A stretch of DNA of 64,000 nucleotides from Chitinophaga alhagiae. Its GTDB lineage: Bacteria > Bacteroidota > Bacteroidia > Chitinophagales > Chitinophagaceae. The stretch spans positions 717,772-781,771 of the forward strand of contig NZ_QXMH01000003.1 in assembly GCF_003568665.1 (NCBI RefSeq). Reading direction: 5' to 3'. The notes beneath the pieces are model-generated. The model did no database searches. It saw nothing but the letters and a program-made list of their open reading frames with translations, and had not been told where the DNA came from. The position numbers and the translations under genes were made by a program. Below, piece after piece: positions 35,995-44,398 of the stretch. Position 1 is the first letter of the stretch, and every line of letters starts with the position of its first letter.

Positions 35995-38900
35995 TTAAAA
36001 AGTAACTTTTAAACCAAACACGATTGTTTTTGGCTGCGGATAAGCAGAGAAATCAAACCCTGGGGTCAGGATCGTGTTGCGCGTGGACACTTCCGGGTCC
36101 ATACCGGAATAATTGGTCCAGGTAACAAGATTCTGCGCCGTTGCCGATACGCTGATATTTTTCACCAACAGTTTTTTCAGTATGAAAGCAGGTAACCGGT
36201 ACTCAAGGGAAACAGTTTTAAGCCGCAGATAAGAACCATCTTCAATGGTCATGGAAGACAATACGCCATTGGGGCCCGCGCCAGACGCGGCGCCACCAAC
36301 ACCTGCCCTGAAGTACGTATTGCTGGGATTTTCAGGCGTCCACCGGTTCACATAGGTTGCGTACTGATTCTGCAATGGGCGTACATTATATCCGCCTTCA
36401 AATAAAATCCTGTTGGCATTAAAAATATCGTTCCCGTAACTCCACTGGAAAAAAACATGCATGCTCAGGCCCTTCCAGGAAAAGTTGTTGCTGAGGCCGC
36501 CGATGTGTTTGGGCAGGGTGCGGCCTATCACCGTTCTGTCTGACGAATTCACCACCCCGTCTCCCGTAATGTCTTTATACTTGATATCGCCCGGTTTGAT
36601 ATTGGCGCGCGGGTTGCCGTTGGTGGGCAGGTGCGCCTTGAGCACGTATGCGCCGGATGAATTGAGATCAAAATCTTCCAGCTGGTACACACCGTCCCAC
36701 AGCACCCCCCAGAAGGCAGACACCGGCTGCCCTACCTTTGTCTGGTACAGGGGTGTGGAAGAATAGTTGCCGTCCCAGCTCACCGTGCTGAACATAAAAG
36801 GTTCACTGTCATTCAGCCGCAGTACCTCGTTCTGGTTGAAGCTGATGTTAAAGCCTGTTTCCCATCTAAATTGGCCATTGTTGATGTTGGTAGTGGCCAG
36901 TGTAAACTCCAGGCCGGTATTCTCAATAGAGCCGATGTTCTTGTATGCGGTGGTATAACCCGCTACGTAGGAGATGTTGGCATTCAGTAACAGATCGTCC
37001 GTTACCTTCCGGTACCAGTCGGCATTCAGAGACACCCGGTTGTTGAACAGCGAGAGGTCTATGCCCACGTCCGTCTGTTTAGACCGTTCCCATTTCAGGT
37101 TGGCATTGCCAAGGTCTGTAGGCCCACCGCCCCTGGACGGCTGCTGGTTATTGAAGGAATAATAATCTACCGTTTGTATGCGGAGAGAAGGCAGATAGCT
37201 GAAATCCCCTACTCTATTGTTGCCCGCCAGGCCGTAGCTGGCCCTGATCTTGGCCTCATTGAGAAAAGACAGCTCTTTCAGCGGCGCCCATTCGCTCAGC
37301 CTCCAGGCAAAGGCGCCGGAGGGGAAGTAGCCCCAGCGGTTTTCAGGAGAGAACTTGGAGGAACCGTCCGCCCGCATGGTAAACGTCAGGAAATATTGCC
37401 CGCCGAAATTATAGTTGAGGCTGCTGAAGAGCGACTGCAGCTTTGATTCTCCGATCACAGCAGTGTTAGAAAGCGGTACGCCTTCATCAAGCCCGCTCAG
37501 CCCCAGTTCCTCGTTGGGGATGCTCTGCACCCGCAAGCCCATGCTTTTGGCCTGTATCCGCTGAAAGCTCAGGCCCGCCTTGGCATCCAGGTTATGTTTG
37601 CCCCATTGCCGGGTATAGGAAAGGATGTTTTCGTTTGACAGGAACTGTATCTCGCTGTAGGTGGCGCCCGCCTGCACGCCCAGGGCCGTAATGCCCGGCC
37701 GTGTAATACCGAGCCTTGACCGGGAGTTGTGAAAGTAGGTGTTCTCTCCCAGCCGCCTGTTCATCATGCCCCGCACGGTGAACGTAAACTGGTCCGCCAG
37801 TTTGTAGGTGAGGTAGGTGTTGATATTGATATCCGTCAGCTTGTTCTGCATGTCCTCATTTTCCACCATCATCACCGGGTTCATCCTGAAATCATTCCCG
37901 GGGTTGAGGAAGGGATCTTGCAGCTCGTTTTCCAACGCTGCTTCCGCGCCCGGATCCGGGCCGGCTACGGGCCTGTACCCCCATGCGCTGACAAACAATG
38001 CGCTGGTGGCAGACCCGCCAATGATACCGCCTGATGCCTGGATGCCCGAGGCTTTGTCCTGGCTGTAGTTCAGGTTAACGCCGCCGGTCAGGTCCTTGGT
38101 CAGCCGCTGGTCCAGGTTCACCCTGAGCTGGTAACGTTTGTACTGCGTGTTGAGAATAGGGCCCAGGCCATTGTAGACAGAGCCAGACACGAGGTACTTG
38201 GTCATGTCATTGCCGCCGGAAACGGAAATGTTGTGAATATTGGTGAGCCCTTTTCTCAGGAGCTTGTCTTGCCAGTTGATGAACTTTGCGTTGCGGTAGC
38301 GTTCAGGGTCTGGTGTTTCACTCGGGTCAAGGTCAGGATAATACACCGCTGCCGCCTCTGTGGGGAAACGCTCCAGCTGGAACTTGATGAACTCGTAAGA
38401 ATCCATCATAGGCATGCGTTTAGTAATGGTGCTGACGCCGAGGCTGCCGTTATACTGGATCACCGGCGCCGCGCTTTTCCCCTTGCGGGTGGTGATCACA
38501 ATTACGCCGTTAGCGCCGCGGGCGCCGTATATGGCGGTAGACGAAGCGTCTTTCAGCACGGTAACGGACTCAATATCGTCCATGTTCAGCGAGCTGAGGT
38601 TGAACCCTTCGTTGGGGAAACCGTCTATGACAAATAACGGAGATACATCCTGTGTAATGGAGCCAATGCCGCGGATCGATATCTGCGGCTGCGAACCCGG
38701 CTGCCCTTCCGGCGATTGTACGGAGAGCCCTGCCACGCGGCCGGCCAGCGCATCTCCCAGCGATGGTACCGGCGCCTTCACTACATCTTTCATGTCTACA
38801 ATGCCCACCGCGCCCGTGAGGTCGGTTTTTTTGACGGCACCATATCCCACTACCACTACTTCTCCCAATTGTTTGTTGTCCCGGGCCATGCTGACGTTCA

Positions 38901-39171
38901 ATGCACCGGGCCCGGCCGGCGCCTTTCGTTTGAGGCTCAGATAGCCCAGTAACCTGAATTCCAGTTCTGTTACCTGTTCAGGAAGAAGGATGGAATAGCG
39001 CCCCGCGGCATCCGTCTGTACGGTGAGCCTGTCTGACGCCAGCACTATCACCCCCGGCAGCGGCGTACCGTCTGCATTATCTGTTACCGTACCGTTGATG
39101 GTCCGCTGCTGGGCGTACCCATGGTAACAACATAAAAGAAGGGTCATCAGGCAAAGAGATAATCTTCTCAT
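35995..39171 (-). CDS. SusC-like TonB-dependent receptor
   Basis: The product is 1058 residues with signal peptide MRRLSLCLMTLLLCCYHGYA. A CarboxypepD_reg domain covers residues 22-95 (INGTVTDNADGTPLPGVIVL). The SusC motif GEVVVVGYGAVKKTDLTGAV comes next, then the plug with LFVIDGFPNEG and VLKDASSTAIYGARGANGVI, and a barrel ending VFGLKVTF. There is no STN domain, in keeping with control by the AraC regulator rather than sigma/FecR. It is 34 bp after the NHL gene and 12 bp before susD, so NHL-SusC-SusD form one transcription unit. Confidence 0.96.
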   Translation of the reverse strand: MRRLSLCLMTLLLCCYHGYAQQRTINGTVTDNADGTPLPGVIVLASDRLTVQTDAAGRYSILLPEQVTELEFRLLGYLSLKRKAPAGPGALNVSMARDNKQLGEVVVVGYGAVKKTDLTGAVGIVDMKDVVKAPVPSLGDALAGRVAGLSVQSPEGQPGSQPQISIRGIGSITQDVSPLFVIDGFPNEGFNLSSLNMDDIESVTVLKDASSTAIYGARGANGVIVITTRKGKSAAPVIQYNGSLGVSTITKRMPMMDSYEFIKFQLERFPTEAAAVYYPDLDPSETPDPERYRNAKFINWQDKLLRKGLTNIHNISVSGGNDMTKYLVSGSVYNGLGPILNTQYKRYQLRVNLDQRLTKDLTGGVNLNYSQDKASGIQASGGIIGGSATSALFVSAWGYRPVAGPDPGAEAALENELQDPFLNPGNDFRMNPVMMVENEDMQNKLTDININTYLTYKLADQFTFTVRGMMNRRLGENTYFHNSRSRLGITRPGITALGVQAGATYSEIQFLSNENILSYTRQWGKHNLDAKAGLSFQRIQAKSMGLRVQSIPNEELGLSGLDEGVPLSNTAVIGESKLQSLFSSLNYNFGGQYFLTFTMRADGSSKFSPENRWGYFPSGAFAWRLSEWAPLKELSFLNEAKIRASYGLAGNNRVGDFSYLPSLRIQTVDYYSFNNQQPSRGGGPTDLGNANLKWERSKQTDVGIDLSLFNNRVSLNADWYRKVTDDLLLNANISYVAGYTTAYKNIGSIENTGLEFTLATTNINNGQFRWETGFNISFNQNEVLRLNDSEPFMFSTVSWDGNYSSTPLYQTKVGQPVSAFWGVLWDGVYQLEDFDLNSSGAYVLKAHLPTNGNPRANIKPGDIKYKDITGDGVVNSSDRTVIGRTLPKHIGGLSNNFSWKGLSMHVFFQWSYGNDIFNANRILFEGGYNVRPLQNQYATYVNRWTPENPSNTYFRAGVGGAASGAGPNGVLSSMTIEDGSYLRLKTVSLEYRLPAFILKKLLVKNISVSATAQNLVTWTNYSGMDPEVSTRNTILTPGFDFSAYPQPKTIVFGLKVTF

Positions 39172-39205
39172 ATCTAAATGTTTTTAACGTGGTGGCAAAG
39201 GCCGG

Positions 39206-42200
39206 TTATTCAAGAATGACAATTTTTTTCGCTCCCAGTTTGTCGATAGAAAGAATATAAATTCCCGGTTTGAGTTTTACTGGCAGTATGATGCGTATGG
39301 TGTTTTGCTGAACGTTCTCCTGGCGCCTGTACATGAGCCGGCCGTCCATAGCATGGAGGCTGACCCATGCCGAAGGCGCGGACGCGCCGGGTATGTTGAC
39401 GGATATGGTGTTCAACGATACCGGGTTGGGATATACAGACCATGCAGGTGTATTGTCTGCCGCCTTTTGGAGAGAGATGTACTGTACAGTAGAATCTTTT
39501 GCAGCGGCCATAAAACCGCCGCCGCCCGTTACGGATAAGGTCAGCACATACCCGTCCCGGCCCGCGCTGTTGAACGCGGTGATGATATAATCCGTAGCTG
39601 GTGAAACGGCCGTTGGCGTACCGGCAATAATACCGGAAGCGGGGTTGAAGCTCAGGCCCGCAGGCAGCGTTGGCGTGATGGTGTAGCCGGTGGCGGTGAT
39701 CTTCCTGATCCTGTTATTTGTAAAGTCCGCTACAAAAACGTTCCCCATAAAATCAACCGTTACCCCTGCCGGGTTGTTGAAGCTGGCGGCGGCGCCCGTA
39801 CCGTTGGCCGAGCCGCTGGAACCGCTGCCTGCCAGGGTGCTCACCACGCCGGCCGGCGTGATCTTCCTGATCTTGTGATTGCTGTAGTCCCCTACGTATA
39901 CATTGCCGCCCAGGTCTGTGCTGACACCGAAGGGGTTGTTGAAGCTGGCGGCGGTACCCGTGCCGTTGGCGGAGCCGGCGCTGCCGCTGCCTGCCAGCGT
40001 GGTCACTACGCCCGCGGTGGTGATCTTGCGTACCAAATGATTGCCGTAGTCTCCCACATACAATGTTCCATCCGGCGCTATGCAGACGCCTACAGGATTG
40101 TTGAAGCTGGCGGCAGTGCCTGTGGCATTGGTGGAGCCCGCCGCGCCGCTGCCCGCAAACGTGGTTACCACACCCGCCGGTGTTACCTTCCGGATGCGGT
40201 GATTGTAACGGTCTGCCACGTACAGGTTGCCAGCGGCATCCGCCGTAATACCTATCGGGTAATTAAAGCTGGCCGCGGCGCCGGTACCGTCCGCAAAACC
40301 CAGGGTTCCGCTGCCCGCTATGGTAGTCACCACCCCGGCGGTGGTTACCCGCCGTACTTTGTGGTTCTGCAGATCTGACACATACAAGTGCCCGTCTGGC
40401 GAGAGGGTAATACCCGAAGGTTCGTTGAAAGTTGCACCCGCGCCCGTACCATCCGCCGCACCGGCTACGCCGCTGCCCGCCAGCGTGGTCACCACGCCGG
40501 CAGCCGTGACCTTCCTGATCTTGTGGTTCACGCGGTCTGCCACGTACACCGTACCGTTCACGTCTACCGCTACGCCGTACGGCTTGCTGAACAGCGCCCC
40601 GCTGCCCGTACCGTCTGTTGAACCGGCAGCCCCGCCGCCGGCCAGCAGGCTGGCAGCGCCATATACTTCAGCAGGCACCATGCCGCCGCCGTTGATGGGG
40701 CTCAGTATGGTTACCGGTTCTCCTTCCGGCAGCTCCGCAGGGTTGATATATGCAATGCTCGGAGGCTGCGCCGCCAGCACTTCTATGCGCATGGTATCCA
40801 CATCGTACCCCGCGCTGTTGAAGGCGGCTACGGTATATTCAACCGGTGGGCTCACGGCATAAGGCGTTCCGGATATTGCACCGGTAAGCGGGTTGAACGT
40901 GAGGCCGCCCGGCAGTGCCGGGTGCAGTATATACCCTGCTGTGGGAATGATCTTGCGGACCCTGTTGTTGAGAAAATCAGCCACATACACATACCCTACC
41001 GCATCAGCCGCCACCCCCGCGGGGTTGTTGAAGCTGGCGGCGGCGCCCGTACCGTTGGCCGAGCCGGCACTGCCAGTGCCCGCCAGTGTGGTTACCACAC
41101 CGGCTGGCGTGATCTTCCTGATCTTGTGATTGCTGTAGTCCCCTACGTATACATTGCCGCCCAGGTCTGTGCTGACACCGAAGGGGTTGTTGAAGCTGGC
41201 GGCGGTACCCGTGCCGTTAGCGGAGCCGGCGCTGCCGCTGCCTGCCAGCGTGGTCACTACACCTGCGGTGGTGATCTTGCGCACCAAATGATTGCCGTAG
41301 TCTCCCACATACAATGTTCCATCCGGCGATATGCAGACGCCTACAGGATTGTTGAAGCTGGCGGCAGTGCCTGTGGCATTGGTGGAGCCCGCCGCGCCGC
41401 TGCCCGCAAAAGTGGTTACCACGCCTGCCGGCGTTACCTTGCGGATGCGGTGATTGTAACGGTCTGCCACGTACAGGTTGCCAGCGGCATCTGCCGTAAT
41501 ACCTATCGGATAATTAAAACTGGCCGCGGCGCCGGTACCGTCCGCAAAACCCAGGGTTCCGCTGCCCGCTATGGTAGTCACCACCCCGGCGGTGGTTACC
41601 CGCCGTACTTTGTGGTTCTGCAGATCTGACACATACAAGTGCCCGTCTGGCGAGAGGGTAATACCCGAAGGTTCGTTGAAAGTTGCACCCACGCCCGTAC
41701 CATCCGCCGCACCGGCTACGCCGCTGCCCGCCAGCGTGGTCACCACGCCGGCAGCCGTGATCTTCCTGATCTTGTGGTTCGCGCGGTCCGCCACGTACAC
41801 CGTACCGTTCACGTCTACCGCTACGCCGTACGGCTTGCTGAACAGCGCCCCGCTGCCCGTACCATCTGTTGCGCCGGAAGCCCCGCCGCCGGCCAGCAGG
41901 CTGACCGCCACATCTCCGGTAGACGGTACCGTTCCGCCGCGGCTCACAGGGAGCAGCGTGGAAATGGTGACCGCCTGGCGAAATACGTGCGGGGTAGCAT
42001 AGGCTATTTTAGGAACATTGGTATCTACCACGCTGATGTTGAGCGTAAAAGCATCTGACCCGCTTGGGTTGCCGGCCGTTATCACATAATTGGCCGCCGG
42101 TGAATTTTCAGCAGGCGTGCCGCTGATCACGCCGGTGGCGCTATTAAACGTAAGGCCTTCAGGCAGCCGGGCGCTGATGGAATACCCGGTAAAAGCGGTT

Positions 42201-43336
42201 TTGCGGATCACATGGTTGGCAAAATCCCCGGTAAACAGGTAACCGTTAGCCGCTACCGCAATGCCCAGGGGATTGCGGAACGCCACCGAGTCCGGGTTTG
42301 TGCCGTTCTCCAGGCCCGGGCAACCGCAGCCGGTTACGGTGGTCACCTTCTGGTCTGGCGTGATCTTCCTGATCTTCTGGCCGGAAAAATCCGTTACAAA
42401 AATATTTCCCTGTGCGTCCGCGGCCACCCCAATGGGGTTGTTGAACTTGGCGGCCGTTCCCGCCCCATCGTCCGCACCGGCAGACGCTACGCCGGCGTAA
42501 GTGGTAACAACGCCCGCCGGCGTGATCTTGCGGATACGCTGGTTGGTCCTGTCCGCCACAAATATATTCCCCGCACCATCTATTGTTATGCCGATGGGGA
42601 AATTGAACCTGGCGGCAGTACCCGTACCATCGGCAAAACCGGCCGTGCCGCTGCCGGCCAGGGTGGTTACCACACCGGCGGCGGTGATCTTTCTTATCTT
42701 ATGATTCCTCAGGTCGCTTACAAAAACATTGCCGCTGCCATCTACCGCAACGCCGGCCGGCTCATTGAAGCTGGCACCCGTGCCGGTACCATCCGCGGAA
42801 CCGGCGGTTCCGCTGCCGGCCAGCGTGGTGACCACGCCCGCGGCAGTGATCTTGCGCACCACGTGATTATACCGGTCTGCTACAAAAACGTTCCCGGCGC
42901 CATCCACGGCCAGGTCATACGGCCCCGAAAATTTTGCGGCCGCGCCGGTACCATTTACATAACCGCTGTCTGAGCCCGCCAGGGTGGTTACCACGCCCGC
43001 GGGAGTAGCCTTCCTGATCCGGAAGCTCTTGAAATCCGCCACGTAAACATTCCCTGACGCATCTATATCTATACCGGAAGGGAAATTAAAAAGAGCGGCG
43101 GCGCCGGTGCCGTCCGCATCGCCGGGCGTACCGCTGCCGGCCAGTGTGGAAGTTTGCCCGTACACGGTAGCGGGTACTGACCCGCCGCTGTTGGAAGGTG
43201 TCAGCGGACTGATGGCCTGGCTTTTCAGGAACACCGCCGAAGCCGGTGAATAGCTGATGTTTGGCGCCTGTGCAAGTACTGCATTACCAACGTAATAATG
43301 AAGAAAAAGTACTAAGCAAGGTAGAATTTTTCTCAT
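39206..43336 (-). CDS. Giant NHL-propeller/Ig surface protein with T9SS sorting domain (copy 2)
   Basis: The product is 1376 residues from ATG 43336 (MRKILPCLVLFLHYYVGNAVLAQ, split after the first residues). The open frame continues 13 codons upstream into the conserved promoter segment, so the downstream start is preferred. Three units each carry six NHL repeats (for example GNVYVGDYSNHKIRK) and one He_PIG-like Ig domain (GLTFNPLTGAISGTP). The T9SS type A tail is SVYPNPVSLNTISVNIPG ... LKPGIYILSIDKLGAKKIV. It is the first gene of the PUL, so it is a prominent surface product made before SusC/SusD. Units 2 and 3 are nearly identical over about 880 bp. Ligand unknown. Confidence 0.86.
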   Translation of the reverse strand: MRKILPCLVLFLHYYVGNAVLAQAPNISYSPASAVFLKSQAISPLTPSNSGGSVPATVYGQTSTLAGSGTPGDADGTGAAALFNFPSGIDIDASGNVYVADFKSFRIRKATPAGVVTTLAGSDSGYVNGTGAAAKFSGPYDLAVDGAGNVFVADRYNHVVRKITAAGVVTTLAGSGTAGSADGTGTGASFNEPAGVAVDGSGNVFVSDLRNHKIRKITAAGVVTTLAGSGTAGFADGTGTAARFNFPIGITIDGAGNIFVADRTNQRIRKITPAGVVTTYAGVASAGADDGAGTAAKFNNPIGVAADAQGNIFVTDFSGQKIRKITPDQKVTTVTGCGCPGLENGTNPDSVAFRNPLGIAVAANGYLFTGDFANHVIRKTAFTGYSISARLPEGLTFNSATGVISGTPAENSPAANYVITAGNPSGSDAFTLNISVVDTNVPKIAYATPHVFRQAVTISTLLPVSRGGTVPSTGDVAVSLLAGGGASGATDGTGSGALFSKPYGVAVDVNGTVYVADRANHKIRKITAAGVVTTLAGSGVAGAADGTGVGATFNEPSGITLSPDGHLYVSDLQNHKVRRVTTAGVVTTIAGSGTLGFADGTGAAASFNYPIGITADAAGNLYVADRYNHRIRKVTPAGVVTTFAGSGAAGSTNATGTAASFNNPVGVCISPDGTLYVGDYGNHLVRKITTAGVVTTLAGSGSAGSANGTGTAASFNNPFGVSTDLGGNVYVGDYSNHKIRKITPAGVVTTLAGTGSAGSANGTGAAASFNNPAGVAADAVGYVYVADFLNNRVRKIIPTAGYILHPALPGGLTFNPLTGAISGTPYAVSPPVEYTVAAFNSAGYDVDTMRIEVLAAQPPSIAYINPAELPEGEPVTILSPINGGGMVPAEVYGAASLLAGGGAAGSTDGTGSGALFSKPYGVAVDVNGTVYVADRVNHKIRKVTAAGVVTTLAGSGVAGAADGTGAGATFNEPSGITLSPDGHLYVSDLQNHKVRRVTTAGVVTTIAGSGTLGFADGTGAAASFNYPIGITADAAGNLYVADRYNHRIRKVTPAGVVTTFAGSGAAGSTNATGTAASFNNPVGVCIAPDGTLYVGDYGNHLVRKITTAGVVTTLAGSGSAGSANGTGTAASFNNPFGVSTDLGGNVYVGDYSNHKIRKITPAGVVSTLAGSGSSGSANGTGAAASFNNPAGVTVDFMGNVFVADFTNNRIRKITATGYTITPTLPAGLSFNPASGIIAGTPTAVSPATDYIITAFNSAGRDGYVLTLSVTGGGGFMAAAKDSTVQYISLQKAADNTPAWSVYPNPVSLNTISVNIPGASAPSAWVSLHAMDGRLMYRRQENVQQNTIRIILPVKLKPGIYILSIDKLGAKKIVILE
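39768..41901. repeat. Near-identical tandem 1251-bp repeats in NHL gene copy 2
   Basis: About 39768-40650 repeats at 41019-41901, offset exactly 1251 bp as in the other NHL gene. Only scattered substitutions separate the two, while the linker and Ig parts differ more. It covers five of the six blades of units 3 and 2. Confidence 0.92.
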
Positions 43337-43440
43337 GTCGTAAAGGCTAAGAACAGGAATTGGTTGACAGTTCAAAATTGGAGAAAAATTGACCGCAGTA
43401 CTCCACCAAAAATATCTAAAAATGCTCCGATATTATCCCT
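43330..43440 (-). promoter_or_regulatory. NHL-SusC-SusD promoter, copy 2
   Basis: The 157-bp gap between the NHL start (43336) and the divergent AraC start (43494) contains TATTTTTG on the minus strand at 43407-43414, an exact -7 match. No standard -33 TTTG is seen, which fits an activator-dependent promoter. The segment is duplicated at 34259-34371. AraC is the natural candidate activator, by inference. Confidence 0.65.
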
Positions 43441-43493
43441 TATGCGATAATTTTAGGTAAATTACAAAATGTAGTGACTTTAAAAAAAGCGTT

Positions 43494-44381
43494 ATGAAAC
43501 CAGTATTAATGCGGCATGTGGAAGTAGTGAACGAATCTTTCAAGGCCTGGAGAAATGCCCGGCCATACATGCATAATCCCTGGCATTACCACCCTGAATA
43601 CGAGATCACGTTCATCAACCGCGGCAGGGGCACTTTGCTGATCGGGGACGCGGTGCTGGACTATGATAACAACTCCCTTGTGCTGCTGGGGCCCAACATC
43701 CCGCATGAGTGGCGCAGCAGCATGACGGAGCAGCCAGACATGTCATCTCACTCCATGGCGGTGCATTTCAGGATGAACATTTTCGGCCACGTGTTCTGCA
43801 ATATTCCCGAGATGGCCACTATCAATGATTTCCTGGAGCAATCGCTGCGGGGCATCACGGTAAAAGACCCGGACGTTATCCGGACGGTGAAACTGAAGCT
43901 CAACCAGTTGCTGCAAACAACAGGCATTGAAAGGATCGGGCTGCTGCTGTCTATCCTCAACATCATGAGCAATGCCAAGGAACTGTATTACATATCCAGC
44001 AACAACTTTGTGAACAGCGTGCATGAAGACCACGATAACCGGATCAGCTTTGTGCAGAAATACGCCATGGCCAATTTCAGGAAACAATTATCCGTAGAGC
44101 AAATGGCGGCAGAGGTGTTTATGACGCCCACTTCGTTCTGCCGTTTTTTCAAGAAAAGAACGAACAAGTCTTTCATACAATACGTGAACGAGATCCGCAT
44201 TGCCTATGCCTGCAAGCTGTTATATGAAGAAGACCTGCGCATTTCCAACATTGCCGCGGAGTGCGGGTTTGACAGCCTGTCTCATTTCAACAAACAATTC
44301 AGGAAAATAAAGTCCGTCAGCCCCCGGCAATTTGTGCGGCAAACCGTGCGGCCCGCCCTGCAGCCTAACCGCGATCATTAG
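43494..44381 (+). CDS. AraC-family transcriptional regulator
   Basis: The product is 295 residues, cytoplasmic. The N-terminal cupin-like sensing domain has WHYHPEYEITFINRGRGTLL and GPNIPHEW (residues about 25-65). The C-terminal double helix-turn-helix spans about residues 185-285, with LSVEQMAAEVFMTPTSFCRF and ISNIAAECGFDSLSHFNKQF. Such proteins activate sugar-use genes on ligand binding. It is divergent from the 26-kb minus-strand PUL and shares a 157-bp spacer with it, so it most likely controls it. It converges with the beta-barrel gene, only 17 bp apart. Confidence 0.93.
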   Translation: MKPVLMRHVEVVNESFKAWRNARPYMHNPWHYHPEYEITFINRGRGTLLIGDAVLDYDNNSLVLLGPNIPHEWRSSMTEQPDMSSHSMAVHFRMNIFGHVFCNIPEMATINDFLEQSLRGITVKDPDVIRTVKLKLNQLLQTTGIERIGLLLSILNIMSNAKELYYISSNNFVNSVHEDHDNRISFVQKYAMANFRKQLSVEQMAAEVFMTPTSFCRFFKKRTNKSFIQYVNEIRIAYACKLLYEEDLRISNIAAECGFDSLSHFNKQFRKIKSVSPRQFVRQTVRPALQPNRDH

Positions 44382-44398
44382 TACCGCGCCGCCCGCGG

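Noticed and set aside
30306..41901. CRISPR array or satellite explanation for the repeats
   Set aside because: The repeat period is 1251 bp and lies inside coding frame with NHL domain periodicity. There are no short repeats with unique spacers.
39875..42973. Plus-strand open frames with internal similarity over the NHL genes
   Set aside because: They repeat only because the NHL units on the other strand repeat. The NHL proteins on the minus strand are the real products.
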